Below, one piece after another: positions 39,751-50,468 of a stretch of 64,000 nt of DNA (position 1 is the first letter of the stretch; every line of letters starts with the position of its first letter). A model generated the notes under the pieces. That model saw only the letters and a program-made list of their open reading frames with translations. It did not search any database and was not told the origin of the DNA. Source of the stretch: Paralichthys olivaceus. Its lineage: Eukaryota > Chordata > Actinopteri > Pleuronectiformes > Paralichthyidae. The DNA lies in the NCBI RefSeq assembly GCF_024713975.1, contig NC_091104.1, positions 14,961,580 to 15,025,579 on the forward strand. Reading direction: 5' to 3'. The position numbers and the translations under genes are program-made.

Positions 39751-39804
39751 GCTTTGTGTCTCCCTGCTGGGTCCAGGCTGTCAGCTCACTGGGTTTTACG
39801 GCAG

Positions 39805-41520
39805 ATGGAGGCTGGAAGTCTCGTCTCGCACAGAGAGGACATCTCCTCACTGTTCCCACAGCAAACACCCGGGGCCAAGTATAAAGTAGGTGGGCTGTTG
39901 TACTGCAGTGGTCGCGTATATACGCATGTATCTATACTAACCACTGTCACTGTCCTTTGTCAGGATCTGAGCAGCCAGTTCTCCTCTGTGAGGAAAGTGC
40001 GTGGTGATGGAAACTGTTTCTACAGAGCCTTCTGCTTCTCTCACATGGAGTCCGTCCTACATAACACTAGAGCTTTGCAGAGGTCAGTAATCATCACTAC
40101 TGACATTGCCACAAACTACCAAACATATACTGGTGTTGGTGAAATACTGCATTATAGATGTGAGTGATAATGGTTTCAATTTCAGCTTCAAGGACAAAAT
40201 AATCCAAAGCAGTGAAGTGTTGTCCTCTGCAGGATTTGATGAGAGCCGCTTCAAACAACACCTGGACACGGTAAATAACTCGATTAAAACCATGAAGTTA
40301 TCAAGTAGTTCAGTTACAATTTTCTAATAAGACACTGACATATCCATTAACATAAATGACAATTGAGATACTATTTGCTTTGTGGCCTCAGAACGTCATT
40401 ATTCCATTTTGGGCCCTAAAGGCAGTACAGTCAATAACCATGACTTGACTGACATGACACATTTATAGTTGTGTGTTCCTGAACACTTGAACATCAAGTA
40501 CAAACATGTTGTAGTTACTTAGGTAAGTGTTTTTGACTGGTTTCCGATTCTTACATCAGTCAGCTGCAAAGAACAATGTTTCCCTGTACTTTATTTGGAG
40601 GATCTAACTAATATGAATGTACTTCAACATCTTTAAATTCCATTTTCAGTCAGTTCCCCTACTCCATGCAGATCTTTTGAATAAACCATCTCTACAGAAG
40701 TCTAACATAGCACCATTTAATAAAAACTGCCCAAGCAGTAGGAAATCTGTGTGTCTATATTAACCAGTTCAGGGCAACAAACTGGAAAGAATGGGAGAAA
40801 ATGTTTAAGCCCCACTGCTCAGTAGTGACTCAAAACGGATTGGATTTACATTTTGAAATCCTTCAGTTTTGAATCAACTGACATAACCGGCATGAGTTGC
40901 ACCTTACTGTTAATAGTATTAAAAGTCTGCGTCTTAACTTAGAACTGTTATTCCATCTTCTTTTGTGGTATTGGGAACATTATTTTTTTGGTAAAACTCA
41001 TTACCTGATTGTTTCTGTTCTCTTGAAGGTTGTCAATGTGGTGGAGCAGTGCCAGGCTGACGAGCAGGAAGACGCTTTGCTGAGGCTCTTCAATGAGCAG
41101 ATCACCTCGGATGGCGTGGTGCAGTATCTCAGGCTGCTCACTTCGGCACACCTGCAGAGCCACGCAGACTTCTTCTGCAACTTTGTGGAGGCGCCCAATC
41201 TACACGCATACTGTCGTCAGGTTAGTAAAGTGTTGCTGCCATCTAGTGAGAAAAACAAGATAATCTGTTGCAGTTAGAGCAGGTTTACTGGCGTCTTTGT
41301 TCCCTTCACGCAGGAAGTGGAGGTGATGGCCATGGAGTGTGATCACGTGGACATTCTGGCTCTCTCTGAGGCTCTGGACATTTGCACACATATCGTCTCT
41401 ATGGAGGGTGATGAACAGCAGTTGGCTCACCACATGATTCCAGAGGGTGCTGAACCTTCCCTGCACCTCCTCTACCAAACGTCTCACTACAACATTCTCT
41501 ACCCACAACCTCAGCAATGA
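39805..41520 (+). CDS. otub2: OTUB2, OTU-family deubiquitinase
   Basis: OTUB2 is a cytosolic cysteine protease that cleaves K63- and other-linked ubiquitin chains. Five exons join in phase: 39805-39885, 39964-40082, 40186-40270, 41029-41220 and 41314-41520, giving 227 aa (human 234). The catalytic site is intact: DGNCFYRA gives D42 and C45, and SHYN near the C-terminus gives H217 and N219. Other conserved blocks are QYLRLLTSAHLQSHADFF, MECDHVDILALSEAL and LLYQTSHYNILY. The start MEAGSLVSHREDI aligns with the human N-terminal helix. DDX24 ends 232 bp away on the other strand. Confidence 0.95.
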
Positions 41521-41752
41521 CCAGCGATACGTCACACCCCTGCACAACTCAGGAACCTTGACTTTGGTTGAATACATCCCAGCAGCGCTTTGAGACACTT
41601 GTGAAAACAGATTTTTATAAACTCTTGCAGCGTACAGAGATTCAACAACATCTGGAAATACAATTATTGCACATTGTGCATGTTAAAAATTACATTTATC
41701 TATTTAACATTTTAACTGTGTCAAAGATGGATTTTTTTTAAATACACATTTC

Positions 41753-44700
41753 TTATAACATATCACTGCTGCTGCTGCTTTTCTTTTCTTTCTTCTGCTT
41801 CTTTTTCCCTCGCTGTGGTGGACCACGTTTCTTTAACTCGTCTTCCTTCTGCTGTAGCGACACCTTGGTCAGGGCACTTTCCATTCCGGCACGAGGCAGG
41901 TGAGGCAGGGCGAGTTTTCCCATCTGAGTCGGGTACTTGGTTTTTACCAGGTTCTTGAACACAGGCTGGGAGCTCAAATGCTTCAAATGCTTTTTCATGC
42001 CCTTGACCATCTTCTGCTGCTCTCTGTCAGTGTCCTCACCCTTTGATCTGCCTGTAACAAATGTGGCACCTTCAGCGGTTTGCATTTGAACACTTTTCAA
42101 AAGACATAACTTGTCACAGATATGGTTTTGTTGGTCTTACCGAGTAAAAGATCATCATCCAAGTCCACCTCCAGGGCCTCGGCTGCTTGTTTGAACCAGG
42201 AGTTGTGCTGCTTCTCTCTGCTGTTGTGAAACTCAATCTTCTCGATGTTTCTGGCCAAGTTTACTCTTTCCTGTGGTGGGACACACTCAACCGTTAACAA
42301 TCAGAAATAATTGCTTTAACGTGACATATGTACAGGACCTAATACCAGTGGAGCTCACCTTGATTGCTTCCATGCATTTGATCTCTATGGGGAACATTGG
42401 AAGGTCCTCGTCCTTCCCTAGAGTATTATAAATCTTTCTGAAGTTCAACATGTCATCTGGGCCTATTAGCAGCAAACTGAGACCCTCTTTAGTGGCTCTC
42501 GCTGTTCTGCCACTCCGATGGACGTAAGTCTCAGATGTCCTGGGAACCTGAAGTAGGAGGGCATCCAAATTACTTGAACAGATAGCCAGTATAAGAAGAA
42601 GTATTCTTAAAAACAAAACTAGAATTACCGCACTGCGGGTGTATGCCTCCGCAAACCAGTGCAGTTTCCATGACCATATTTCTACATTTTTCGTATATGG
42701 TCACTGTGACTTTTGACCACTGAAATGTCATCACTTTATCTGAAAATTGTAGCCCAAGTGACAACTGATCAAAAGTTGAAGAAATTCCCTCAAGCACTCT
42801 TGAGATATCACATTCAAGAGGCCAAAAACATGTTATTTGAGAAATCTATTCAGGTCATACTTGAGTCCAAGTGAATGTTTGTGCCACATGTAATGAAATT
42901 CCTTTAGGGCATTTCTGATATATTGAGTTCAAAACAACACATGGTCAAGTGGCCTTGACCTTAGACCACCAAAATCTAATCAGTTCATCTTTGAGTCCTT
43001 AGTACTTGTACGGAATTTCCCTCAGGGCATTCTTGAGCTATCATGTTCATGGGATGGACGTATGTACAGACATTCCGAAACATTTTTAAATACAAATCTC
43101 ACCATGCACAATAATGTTTTTTCATTCTTAGATCTCAAGACTAAGAAGAGTAAATGAAACATTAGTTAAAACGAGAATTATTCTATCACTCAGGGTTGTA
43201 TAGTGATTCGTGTTCCAGTTAGTTGAATGCAGGAAGTCCAAATTCAACAATTTGGACATCTGAATAAAAGGAACGTACCTGGTAGTGAATCACATGTTGG
43301 ACATTGGGAATATCCAGTCCTCTTGCAGCTACATCAGTGGTCAGCAGAACACAACTGTGAATCAAGTCACATCCGTTCAGTAAAGCAGGAGATTTATGGT
43401 GGAACTCAATGTTGGAGATAGAAAATTATTGTTTGTTTTTTTGGGGGGGGGGGTCTGGTTTTTGGCTACCTTGGAGATGTAATTATTTACTATGACTCAC
43501 TGCTACTGCATATTACAAACATTAGAGGTACATGTAAAATGATATTGAATTCGATTTAACTAGGTGGAGTTAAAGTTAACGTAACTATTTTTAATACAAC
43601 TTTAACAAGGTAAGTGTATTTTGAGTGTTCTTGTCAAGATACACAGCACATGTACAGACATGACTGACAGTCAATGTGTGCTCTAGTAGTTCCTCCCTCC
43701 TCCACCAGAAGGAGTGAATAAAATCCCTGTATGAAGCGACCTGTTCTCTGAATCCAACCTATGTTAGAAAATAAATATCTTGAAACTTCAGAATTCTTGT
43801 TGTGATTACAGCATGTTAAAGAAATGGGAAAAAAATGTTTGGTTTGATTTCTTCCTTGGCTTATGCCGCACCCCTCCACAAAATCCCATGCAAAGCAGTT
43901 CAGTAGTTTTTGAGTTATCTAGCTGACAGCAATTACAACATAACCTCCAAGGTGGAGGTAAATATGCATTATGATGCAACTCACTCATGTAACCCAAAAC
44001 TCAGAAGCAGTTTAAACCCTTAAGCGTCAGTTTGCAGTAGCAACAAGTTTGAATATTTCACCATAGACACAATTACTGGATCAACTCAACCAGAAGCAAA
44101 CAAGTTCAGACTGCTAGTGCAGGTGTGAGCAACACTCACCTCTCCCTCTCAGCAAACCTCTCCAGGTTTTTCAGGCGTTGTTTCTGGTGCATGTTGGCGT
44201 GTAGAGGCAGTGGATCACAGTCTAAGATCACCAGCAGTGAGTTCAGTCTCTTGATACAGTCTATGCTGTTGGCGAACACCATGGTGCGCCCAGGGAACTG
44301 CAGCAAGAAGTAATACAGGTAGAAATCTTTGTCCTCTTTCTGACAGTGGATCCGCGTCTCAGTCAGCGTCTCCACTGTCGCCTCCTTCCTGGTGAGGTCG
44401 ATGACTTTGGGTTTGGACTTGATCCCTACTTTCTCCATGAGAACTTCCAGTTTGCCCCTCTGGTCCAGATTCTTCTTCTTCTTCTTCTGCAGGATGCGGC
44501 TGGGCAGGCTGTGAGCCATGGTCAGTGTGGCAGAGAACACAAACGTTTGCCTCGTGGGGTTGAAGTGCACGGTGTTCAGCATCTCCAGCAGATTCTCCAG
44601 CTCTGCAAAGTGGCCTCTTTGCACCATACGATCGGCTTCGTCTATGACCAGGCACCTGCAGAATAACACAACCCCACAACATGCGTCATATCAATACTCA

Positions 44701-47338
44701 CACTTCGGACATCCCTCTCATCTCTCAAGGTGTTTTTTCTGAGATCAGAATAAAACTGTCTATGTCTATTGTTTTCTCCTGAATTGGCAATATTCTTAAA
44801 TACAGCAAACTGCCAGATACACAGGCGACTCATCACATTTTATTTAGCTGGCGCTTTCATCCAAAGCTACTTACAATAATTGCATTCAACCATGAGGGTA
44901 CAAACCCAGAACAACAAGGTGCTGCTTATAAGTGCAAATATTTTTTGTCGTCGGAAGAGATGTGTCTTTAGTCTGCAGCGGAAGATGTGTAGACTTTCTG
45001 CTGTCCTGATGTCAATGGGGAGCTCGTGCCACCATTTAGTAGCCAGGACAGCAAACAGTCGAGATTTTGTTGAGTGGCTAGCTCAGCCACTGGTAACCAG
45101 AGAAGGGAGCGGAGTAGTGTGAGTGAAGGACGGATTCAACCTGACTGGTCAGCATTTTGGCGTTAAAGAAATAAATACAGAGCTGCCATGTTCTACCGGA
45201 CTAGGCAAAACTCTGGAACACAGTAAAATTTAATAAAGAGAGAGTCACCGCCTGTGGTTTCTGTTTAGCTTTCAGAAAACATCATGCTGCTGCTGCTGTT
45301 GGGCTGTAGTTTTAAGATGATTGCACAAGAACCCGCCCTGCAAATATCAATATGAAACAAATATAATTTAAAGACGTGGTATCGGATAGGCACAGAAGAT
45401 TCACTGATCCCCAACTCAGCATATTTGGCAATCTGAGACGTTTCTGATGCTGGCATCGGTAACGGACATCGCTACATGTTGTGATATGGTGCAATACAAA
45501 TATGAAGAACGTCTTGATGAAGCCATCATCTCTCTAAAACCAAGTCCAATTTCCCCCAATTCCACCTTTCTTGGACACTTACACCACTCTGTTACTTACA
45601 ACTGATGTGTTAAAAATAAGACGTCAACTACAGCCAAGAAAACATCTGTCAAAAGGCAACAAATGAAAAAGAAACCAAGGCGTGACTGTGACTCACTTGA
45701 GCTGTCTGAGGTTCAGTAGATGAGGGTGTTTCTCCTTGATTAAGTCCCAAAGACGTCCTGGAGTTGCAATAACAATCTCCGGCCGGCGTTTTAACATCCT
45801 CCTCTGTTTCTGCTGTGACATTCCTCCCACCACTATCGCCGTCTTGATATCTGCAATCCAGTAACATCTTTAGTTTAGATTCATAGAACTGTTTAAAAGG
45901 ATGAAGACCCTGATACGATGCTAGGTTAAATAACTCACCAGTGAATTTAGCGACAGCGTCAATGTGGTGTTTGACCTGAACAGCCAGCTCCCTGGTGGGA
46001 GTGAGCACCAGTCCAAGCAGAGGCTGATTCTGACCCCTTGCAGGGTTTTCTTCAGCATTTAAGTCAAATTCTGCATCGTTGATCACTTTAACGCATCCAA
46101 GGGTTTGATCCTCATCTTCGTCTTCACCACTGTGCTCATCATCATCATCATCATCCTCCTCACCGTCATCTGAGTCACCTTGGTCCTCTTCTTCCACAGC
46201 CTCCTCGTTGTCCTCCTCTGTTATGGACTCAGCATCATTTTCTGATGTTAGGCTTGGTAAATACAAACTCTCCACCTGTGTGGCCGGTTCATTGTTGCTG
46301 TCAGCAGGTTCATCGGAGCCCTTTCTCCACTCCAGGATGGCGTGGATCATGGGAATACCAAAAGCCAGCGTCTTACCACTTCCTGCAATAACAGTGCTCA
46401 CATTAACTACAGTGTGTAATAAATTATTTTGGAACAAAAAGCTATGTCGGACACATGATCTTACCCGTCTCCGCTGCCCCCAGTACATCCATACGATCCC
46501 TGATGGCTGGAGGTAGTGCCAGGGCTTGAATCGGCGTGGGCGAACCAAATCCAAGGCTGCTCAGCGCCTTCAGCACGGGGGAAGGAACAAACAGATCCTT
46601 CCACGCTCCCACATCAGCGTTTTGGTCCTCAGAGCCAGAAAGTGCAACATTTGTCCAGTTCCTACTCTTTTTCGGGGGTTTTGACGCCTTTTCTTGTGAG
46701 GGTTTTTCTTCTGCCTGAAGTTCCACATTAGTCAGTTTCTCTATATCTTTATCCTCTTCTATCTGCTGCTTCTGTTTCTTATTCTTCTTTTTATTGATCT
46801 TCTTTGCTTGGACATTTTGTTGAGGCTCTTCTTTAGCTGTGTCACCCTCTGCTCCTCCCTCCTGATTTTCGGCCCCATCCTTCTGTGTCTCCTCTGTAGA
46901 AATGACATCTTGTGGGACTGATTCCTTTGCAGCTTGTTTCTTATTCTTCTTATTTGGGGCTTTTTTCTTAGGTGGTTCAGTTGTTTCCTCTACCTCTGTG
47001 CCCTCCACACCAGGAGTCCCTCCTCCTCCTCCTCCCTGCTCCTCTCCCTCGCTGGCTTTCCTTTTCTTCGCCTTCCTCTTCTTCTTCTTCTCCTCCTTCT
47101 TCTTCAGCTCTTTCGCTGCTTTGGCCGCAGCCTTCGCCGCAGCCTTCGCAGGGTCGACCAGACTGTAACTTGTCAGCTCCTCGAAACACACCAGACCCTC
47201 CAAGCCCTCCTCGGAGAAGAGGCTGGGGTCGAGCTCCACAGCTTTCCAGCTGCCTTTCACATGGATGCTCCGCTTGTTCTTTTTCTTCAGCCCGGACGAC
47301 ACACCCCTGCTTCTCGGTTTCATCTTATTTGTCTTCAT
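41753..47338 (-). CDS. ddx24: DDX24, DEAD-box RNA helicase
   Basis: DDX24 is a nucleolar helicase linked to ribosome biogenesis and restraint of innate RNA sensing. Eight coding exons: 47338-46465, 46382-45939, 45850-45697, 44655-44140, 43354-43279, 42547-42359, 42270-42141 and 42051-41753, in phase, giving 893 aa (human 859). Motifs in order: AAETGSGKT (288-296), TPTRELA (419-425), TPGR, DEAD (496-499), SAT (532-534) and HRSGRTAR (698-705). The long N-terminus is Lys/Glu-rich with many nucleolar-type basic runs. Between motifs I and Ia lies the insert typical of DDX24, here with an Asp/Glu run (DDGEEDDDDDDEHSGEDEDE). The start is the first ATG of the exon after acceptor gtttgtag. A non-coding exon ends near 47556 at GTACGT. 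Introns 3, 4 and 5 carry repeats. Confidence 0.95.
42618..43075 (-). repeat. Interspersed repeat with three diverged internal monomers
   Basis: The segment starts ACCGCACTGCGGGTGTATGC and then repeats three times a unit of roughly 110-140 bp built of GACCACTGAAATGTCATCA-like, CAAGTGAATGTTTGTGCCA-like, AAATTCCCTCA and TTCTTGAGATATCA-like phrases. Copies are at about 42715-42830, 42850-42960 and 42962-43060. It fills most of DDX24 intron 5. The wording is common in percomorph genomes. Confidence 0.6.
43780..43985 (-). repeat. Repeat tail (CCACAAAATCCCATGCAAAG / AACCTCCAAGGTGGAGGTAA)
   Basis: A short decayed fragment in DDX24 intron 4 shares its closing phrase (AACATAACCTCCAAGGTGGA) and the AGTAGTTTTTGAGT phrase with repeats at 50585 and 62455. 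They look like copies of one family. Confidence 0.5.
44838..45140 (+). repeat. Interspersed repeat (TTTAGCTGGCGCTTTCATCC type) in DDX24 intron 3
   Basis: The segment opens with a phrase common at the end of many fish repeats (TTTAGCTGGCGCTTTCATCC then AAAGCTACTTACAAT). It continues with GTCTTTAGTCTGCAGCGGAA and GTCAATGGGGAGCTCGTGCC, also familiar from teleost genomes. The family was not determined. Confidence 0.5.
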
Positions 47339-47737
47339 TTTTCTACAAACACATAAAACAACCAAGTTAACTTTGGAAATACTTTGTTTTTGGGACGCAC
47401 GTGTCTCCTACCAGTCACTGCTCGCTTGCAGTTACCCAGCGACTACGTGCCAGAAGGTTTATCTACAAAATCTCACTCGTAAAGAAACACACATCTCAAA
47501 GAACAGGTTATAAACTACACAACAACTCTAAAAACAAACAGTTGACACGTACCTCGACTCTCTGCGCCTCCTCGAAACCTCAGAATAGAAGCAGAGCTGT
47601 TTACAACCACGCAGGACACGAGGGCGCAGCCATGACAGAAATGGTCACGTGGTTTGAAAAAACTTTATTTGTCGAACCAACAGGGACAGAGCAGCCTAAT
47701 GTGCTTCTCACCATCAACAGTGTGGAAGGGCCATAAC

Positions 47738-47783
47738 ATATTTTACACATACATATACTCCAGTATATGTATGTGTAAAATAT
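47738..47783. repeat. Perfect 22-bp inverted repeat with 2-bp centre
   Basis: Arms 47738-47759 and 47762-47783 are exact reverse complements around a central CC. The arm contains TTTTACACATACATATACT. It lies about 180 bp upstream of the DDX24 5' exon, in AT-rich intergenic DNA. Confidence 0.95.
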
Positions 47784-48041
47784 CTTTTAAATATATTCTT
47801 TAAATACATTTTCATCAATAGCAATATAACAGAATTCCAAGGGGTTTTAATATATTAAACATATATATCATATATAAATAAGCAATAATATAGTGACATT
47901 GCTCACGATAATTAAAGATATTGTCAGATATGAGATTTTTAAACATTTTTGGGTGTATTACCCATAGACTGAATATAGCCAGCCCTAGTGAGCAGTATTT
48001 ATAATAACAAATTAATTTATTAACCTAATTTAGTAGAATTT

Positions 48042-48103
48042 CAAATTTACTTCATAAATTGATTACATTGAATTTACTTGAATCAATTTATGAAGTAAAT
48101 TTG
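48042..48103. repeat. Perfect 23-bp inverted repeat with 16-nt loop
   Basis: Arms 48042-48064 and 48081-48103 are exact reverse complements (CAAATTTACTTCATAAATTG at the outer side). The 16-nt loop is AT-rich. It lies between the 5' end of DDX24 and the 3' end of SERPINA10. Confidence 0.95.
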
Positions 48104-48302
48104 AACTTAAATAAATCCAGTTATTAATGTAGTTACAAATGAAGGCATTAATCGCAACTTAAAACCTCTATAAAAATGACAAAGTAATTTATTGAAATAC
48201 TGTGGACGTCTCATTTATGTAGAGTGTACTCTTCATATAGTATGAGCAATACACACATGATGCTGATTTAATCCCATAGGAAGACATGTCAATGTAAAGT
48301 CT

Positions 48303-48308
48303 TTATTA
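48303..48308 (-). terminator. SERPINA10 poly(A) signal
   Basis: On the minus strand AATAAA lies 81-86 nt past the serpin stop codon at 48389-48391. Confidence 0.65.
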
Positions 48309-48388
48309 ATATTGATCACACATATGTTTGGCTTTTACAAACAGACCAAAACAATTTCAAGCCTTAAAGAAGCCTGCATAAAGAACTA

Positions 48389-50156
48389 CTAATTTTGAGT
48401 GGGGTCAATCACCCGACCCATGAACAGCAGAGTGTTTGTGTCTTCATGATATATGAAGAAGAAAAACGGCCGGTTGATGGTGAATATCCGGGGTAAGGAA
48501 TACGGAGTAATGCCGATTGCTGTGGCAGCTGCTGCCGTGGTCCCAGTTTCATCCACTTCAATCACAGCCTTGTGCAGAACCTGCGGTTTTACAGGAGAGA
48601 CAAAGGTCATCTTCTGCCGTCTGGATTTAGTCAATATGTTGTTACAGCACTGGGACATTGAAAACCAACCTCTGACACTTTGATGCCTCCATCCTTACTC
48701 AGCTTCGTCAAATTGGCTGAATTACTGAAGATACTTGGCATGCCCATGTCTGGTAGGAGGTGGTGCAGGGAGTAAGACTGCTCCATCTTGAACCTGGGCA
48801 TGTTGACTTCCAGTTTGCTGAGAACACAACGTGGTCAAACATGTTGAGTAGATACATTGGTTATTCTAAGTATTACGTATAATGTATCTTCAATTGATTT
48901 GCACTCTTGTTGCTAGATTCTTGTCATGGCACCTTTTTAGAGAAGTTGCCACAAAGTCTTACATAATTACAGCTAAACAAATTGGAAAAAGATTTATGAA
49001 TAAATCAAGCTGAATTAACATTTATATCTATTTAATTAGAAACATTATTTTAATTTAATTTTTTTTTATTTAAAATTTTAACAAACCTATTTTACGTGTA
49101 CCCAATCGAAGTCATTCTTTAAAGTTGGCCCAACAATTGTCTTTCTTTCAGTACAGAATGTGAATGACAAACAGAACTTAAGCTAATGAAAGCTTGCCCC
49201 TCTGGGGCACTCTTACGTTCTTTGCAGTTCTCTGACCCAGGTGAGGAACCTGCTAGCAGTGATTTCATCATCGATTACAGTGTAGTCCATGCCTTTGTTG
49301 GGTAGCAGGATGAGCATGGAGACACCTTTCTTGTATGGCAGCTTCAGCACTTTGGCTCCAAGAGGGACATCGTCCATCATGTAGAACTTATCCTCTTGAA
49401 TCATCATGGGCACTTGCACAACGTTATAGTTATCGATGTAGAAGGGATAACTTTGAGTGAAATTGGGGTTGAACGGCAACTCCCAGGCTCCTGTGAAAGA
49501 CATTATACTACTTAATTGTAAATATAATCTATAATCAATACAGAGTAGTCAGAGGGATTGATCTTACCCTGGAAGAAGATTGTGTTGATTAACATAAGCT
49601 GGGTCTCTGCATCCAGGTTTGATATAATCTCTGTCACCTTGTCCTCAGTCTTTTTCTTGATGTATTCATTGATGAACTTGACACTTCCCTTTGTGTCCGT
49701 GAAGTTAACAGTTTTGATGTCAGCATCAAAAAAGCTCTTTATCTGATTTTCAAAATTCTTTGCCACCTCAAACTCCGGATGCACGAAGAGAGCCATGCCT
49801 TCGTCCAGTTTCAGCGATCCGCTCTGTGTGATGTTCTCGTGAAGGAGCTGGAAAAGTCTCGGGATGAGTTCTGGCTGGTTGGCCTTCTCCAGCTGCTTCA
49901 GGTTGAGACCCTTTAGTAACTCCTCATAGGTGACGCCGTCAGAAGCCAGCAATAGAGCGGTGAAACTGGTTGAAATGCTCAGGGGTGAGAAAAAGATGTT
50001 CTTGTCGTGGTAACTGGAAATTTTTCTGTAAAGACTCATGGCAAAGTCCATGTTTTTGAAGGAAAGATCTGAGATGTTGGCACTAGGAAGTTGTGCTTGG
50101 TGGAGAGGAATGAGGAAGCACATGTAGGATAGAATAAAAATCCACCCCGTCTTCAT
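48389..50156 (-). CDS. serpina10: SERPINA10-like serpin (protein Z-dependent protease inhibitor)
   Basis: ZPI is a liver-made plasma serpin that, with protein Z, inactivates clotting factor Xa, and also inhibits XIa. Four coding exons: 50156-49568, 49490-49217, 48817-48670 and 48580-48389, in phase, giving 400 aa (human 444, which has a longer acidic N-terminus). A signal peptide starts MKTGWIFILSYMCFLIPL. Serpin landmarks are KNIFFSPLSISTSFTALLLA, LINTIFFQG, NRPFFFFIY and FMGRVIDPTQ. The hinge EVDETGTTAAAATAIG has small residues, so the protein should be inhibitory. Counting 16 residues from P17 Glu348 places P1 at Tyr364 (ITPY-SLP), against ITAY-SMP in human ZPI. This favours SERPINA10 over other clade A serpins. 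Position beside DDX24 agrees. Confidence 0.87.
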
Positions 50157-50455
50157 TTTGTCTAAAGCCAAAATTCCAAGTCTAGGAAGGTTTGAAGGAA
50201 CAACCTGAAACACATAGACATGTAGATGTCAAAAATAGCTTAAAAAAGCACATGTGAAACGCTGTTGCTGACTTGGATCCATACAAATGACCACAAAGAC
50301 CTTTAGAGTAAATGACATTCTAAAATGTAACAGATAGTTGTCACTGAAATTCTCCAAAATGCACCATCTGGCATACATACCATTCAGCTTGGAAATACTG
50401 CGTCTGAAAGCTTCATCTATTATTTGGGGAAACAAAGTGCAAGTGTGCTCTGAGT

Positions 50456-50468
50456 GTTATATATTAAC
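50456..50468. promoter_or_regulatory. HNF1-like site in the SERPINA10 promoter
   Basis: GTTATATATTAAC agrees with the palindromic HNF1 site GTTAATNATTAAC except at two central bases and also contains a TATA-like core. It lies about 75 bp upstream of a possible donor (AATG then GTATGT at 50381/50380), which would end a small non-coding exon. HNF1 sites are typical of liver serpin promoters. Confidence 0.4.

Noticed and set aside
42570-42797. Frame extending DDX24 exon 6 upstream
   Set aside because: It is intron and repeat sequence. The acceptor at 42548 gives the conserved PRTSETYVHRSGRTAR start.
46902-47370. Plus-strand frames of up to 140 codons opposite DDX24 exon 1
   Set aside because: They are antisense shadows of the Lys/Glu-rich DDX24 N-terminus and read as Ser/Leu/Phe runs.
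47738-47783. Calling the 22-bp hairpin a microRNA gene
   Set aside because: The loop is only two bases and flanking pairing is absent, so it does not fit a pre-miRNA. It is reported only as an inverted repeat.
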